Assembly: GCA_945957495.1 (NCBI GenBank)
Contig: CAMFLG010000027.1
Span: 1-14,569, forward strand
Origin: an uncultured Pseudorhodobacter sp.
Lineage (GTDB): Bacteria; Pseudomonadota; Alphaproteobacteria; Rhodobacterales; Rhodobacteraceae
Length of the DNA stretch: 14,569 nucleotides
Reading direction: 5' to 3'
The notes beneath the pieces were generated by a model. It saw only the letters and a program-made list of their open reading frames with translations, was not told where the DNA came from and ran no database searches. A program made the translations under genes and the position numbers. Position 1 is the stretch's first letter; each line of letters begins with the position of its first letter. Positions 13,049 through 14,569 of this stretch are shown piece by piece.

Positions 13049-13419
13049 CCCTGGTTCTTCTGCCGGTGGCGGTCATAGAATCCATTCACGACGAGATTCT
13101 GAACCCCGGTGAATTGCCCGGGCGAGCATTGGACAAGTCGCTGGAAGGCGCCTTGGCGCGCGTCGATAACCGTCTGGCTTATGGCATGATTGCGGATGCC
13201 TTCGATCTGGCTGCCGCCTACGCCATCGCCATTTCGCAAGGGCATTGCTTCAACGATGGCAACAAGCGTACCGCGTATCGCGCCATGCAAACTTGCCTTG
13301 ACCTGAACGGCCACGCCTTCCCTGAAAACGAATCCGAAATCGGCCCCGTCATCATCCGCGCCGCCCAGCGCCTGCTGGATGAGGGCGAATTGGCCCATTG
13401 GCTGCGCCGCAACACCTGA
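13045..13419 (+). CDS. doc: Type II toxin, Doc family (death-on-curing, Fic fold)
   Basis: A 124-residue toxin with the Fic/Doc fold. The core motif is H67-C-F-N-D71-G-N73-K74-R75-T. It matches the Doc form H-x-F-x-D-[A/G]-N-K-R, with Lys at the position where AMP-transferring Fic proteins have Gly. In phage P1, Doc uses this site to phosphorylate elongation factor EF-Tu and stop translation. Length and all-helical character fit the family, and the motif looks intact, so the toxin is probably active. The start overlaps the antitoxin stop by 4 bp. The pair sits between an epimerase and parE, with no transposase or phage gene nearby. Confidence 0.92.
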   Translation: MTLVLLPVAVIESIHDEILNPGELPGRALDKSLEGALARVDNRLAYGMIADAFDLAAAYAIAISQGHCFNDGNKRTAYRAMQTCLDLNGHAFPENESEIGPVIIRAAQRLLDEGELAHWLRRNT

Positions 13420-13518
13420 CCGCCCACCACGGCGCCCATCCCCCCACATCTTGCGCCCCCGCCCCCGGGTCTGCTCTAATGCCAGCCCAAAGCCGCAGAA
13501 CAAGAATCGAGCATCACA

Positions 13519-14569
13519 ATGGCCAACGACCTGCTTTCGGGCGCGCAAGACACCTATGACGCCTCGTCCATCGAGGTGCTGGAACCGCTAGAGGCGGTGC
13601 GCCTGCGTCCGGGCATGTATATCGGCGGCATTGACGAACGCGCCTATCACCACCTTGCCGCCGAAATCATCGACAACGCCATGGACGAGGCCGTTGCAGG
13701 CCACGCCAACCGGATCGAGGTGATCCTGCACGCCGACGGCGCCCTGACCGTCATCGACAACGGCCGCGGCATCCCCGTTGATCCGCACCCGAAATTCCCG
13801 GACAAATCCGCGTTGGAGGTGATCCTTTGCACGCTGCATTCGGGCGGCAAGTTCAACGGCAAGGCCTATGAAACCTCGGGCGGTTTGCACGGCGTCGGCT
13901 CTTCCGTCGTCAACGCGCTGTCGGACCGCCTGTATGTCGAGGTTGCCAAGAACAAGGAACTTTACGCGCAGGAATTCTCGCGCGGCAAACCCTTGGGCCC
14001 CATCCAAAAGATCGGCGCAGCCCCCAACCGGCGCGGCACCTCTGTCACCTTCCACCCGGATGCGCAAATCTTCGGCAGCCACCAGTTCCGCCCCTCTCGC
14101 CTGCTGCGCATGGTGCGATCGAAGGCCTATCTGTTCTCCGGCGTCGAAATCCGCTGGAAATCCGCCATCCCCGACGGCGACATGCCGATGGAGGCAACCT
14201 TCCACTTCCCCGGCGGCCTGGCCGATTATCTGGCCGACACGCTGGAAAAAACCACCACCTATGCCGACCGCCCCTTTGCCGGTAAGGTCAGCTTTCAGGA
14301 CAAATACAATGTTCCCGGCTCGGTCGAATGGGCGATCAACTGGTCGCCGGTGCGCGACGGCTTTCTGCAATCCTATTGCAACACCGTGCCCACCCCCGAA
14401 GGCGGCACGCATGAATTCGGCTTCTGGTCGGCGATCCTGAAAGGCATCCGCGCCTATGGCGATCTGACGAAAAACCGCAAGGCCGAACTGATCACCCGCG
14501 ATGATATGCTGACGGGCGGCTGCGCCCTGATTTCGGTGTTCATCCGCGAACCGCAATTCGTCGGGCAAA
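13519..14569 (+). CDS. parE: DNA topoisomerase IV subunit B, ParE (3' end beyond the window)
   Basis: The ATPase subunit of topoisomerase IV, which with ParC decatenates replicated chromosomes. 350 codons are present, covering the GHKL ATPase domain and most of the transducer domain; the TOPRIM part lies outside. ATP-site motifs are E-I-I-D-N-A-M-D-E-A (49-58), D80-N-G-R-G (adenine contact and glycine turn), K111 in S-G-G-K-F, and G-G-L-H-G-V-G-S-S (121-129), the phosphate-binding lid. The start Y-D-A-S-S-I-E-V-L-E-P-L-E-A-V-R (13-28) with R-P-G-M-Y-I-G-G favours ParE over GyrB. The ribosome binding site ahead of the ATG at 13519 is weak. The gene starts 99 bp after the toxin stop; that gap contains a C-rich stretch and no clear terminator, so read-through from phd-doc cannot be excluded. 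Confidence 0.93.
   Translation, partial: MANDLLSGAQDTYDASSIEVLEPLEAVRLRPGMYIGGIDERAYHHLAAEIIDNAMDEAVAGHANRIEVILHADGALTVIDNGRGIPVDPHPKFPDKSALEVILCTLHSGGKFNGKAYETSGGLHGVGSSVVNALSDRLYVEVAKNKELYAQEFSRGKPLGPIQKIGAAPNRRGTSVTFHPDAQIFGSHQFRPSRLLRMVRSKAYLFSGVEIRWKSAIPDGDMPMEATFHFPGGLADYLADTLEKTTTYADRPFAGKVSFQDKYNVPGSVEWAINWSPVRDGFLQSYCNTVPTPEGGTHEFGFWSAILKGIRAYGDLTKNRKAELITRDDMLTGGCALISVFIREPQFVGQ

Noticed and set aside
13588..14568. 326-codon open frame on the minus strand
   Set aside because: It is antisense to parE, whose ATPase motifs are unmistakable.
1..14569. Search for CRISPR arrays, tRNA or rRNA genes, insertion sequences, phage genes and att sites
   Set aside because: None seen by eye: no regularly spaced repeats, no tRNA-like cloverleaf or CCA end noticed, and no transposase or integrase motifs in any frame.

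Overview
The window looks like chromosomal DNA of a high-GC alphaproteobacterium of the Rhodobacteraceae type. The reasons are strong G/C preference at third codon positions, an LdtR-like MarR regulator, an AatA-type aspartate aminotransferase, an FnrL-type box, and a recurrent 'G/C hairpin plus TATTTNNNCCAANNTGAA' intergenic tail that I associate with this family. This placement is inference from gene content and style; no rRNA or tRNA is present to anchor it.

Layout. (1) 1-744, minus strand: the SdhE flavinylation factor followed by a MarR/LdtR-like regulator cut by the left edge. (2) 879-2504, plus strand: aspartate aminotransferase followed 9 bp later by a small conserved-looking protein of unknown function. 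(3) 2505-2635: a convergent intergenic region with stacked hairpins and a small tandem duplication. (4) 2636-7364, a minus-strand run of five genes: PPK2 polyphosphate kinase, a SAM methyltransferase, a DUF1007 periplasmic protein and a NicO-family permease (overlapping; a ZevAB-like Zn/Ni/Co transport pair), and a MATE exporter. PPK2 is preceded by a perfect FNR/FnrL palindrome. (5) 7365-7663: regulatory DNA with a perfect 17-bp stem terminator. (6) 7664-9451, minus: a PAS-like/LuxR-HTH/alpha-beta-hydrolase fusion whose hydrolase triad looks dismantled. It is divergent from a glutathione S-transferase at 9567-10226, plus. (7) 10316-12735, minus: an NAD-dependent epimerase/SDR and then a Tat-exported zinc amidohydrolase. 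(8) 12800-13419, plus: a Phd/Doc toxin-antitoxin module with an inverted repeat over its promoter. (9) 13519 to the right edge, plus: parE (topoisomerase IV subunit B), truncated by the window.

Most of the window is ordinary core genome. I see no phage, IS element, CRISPR array, or new multi-gene system. The points most worth a second look are the catalytically degenerate hydrolase fused to a LuxR regulator, the FnrL box that would tie polyphosphate metabolism to oxygen, the repeated terminator-tail motif, and the autoregulatory-looking phd-doc promoter.
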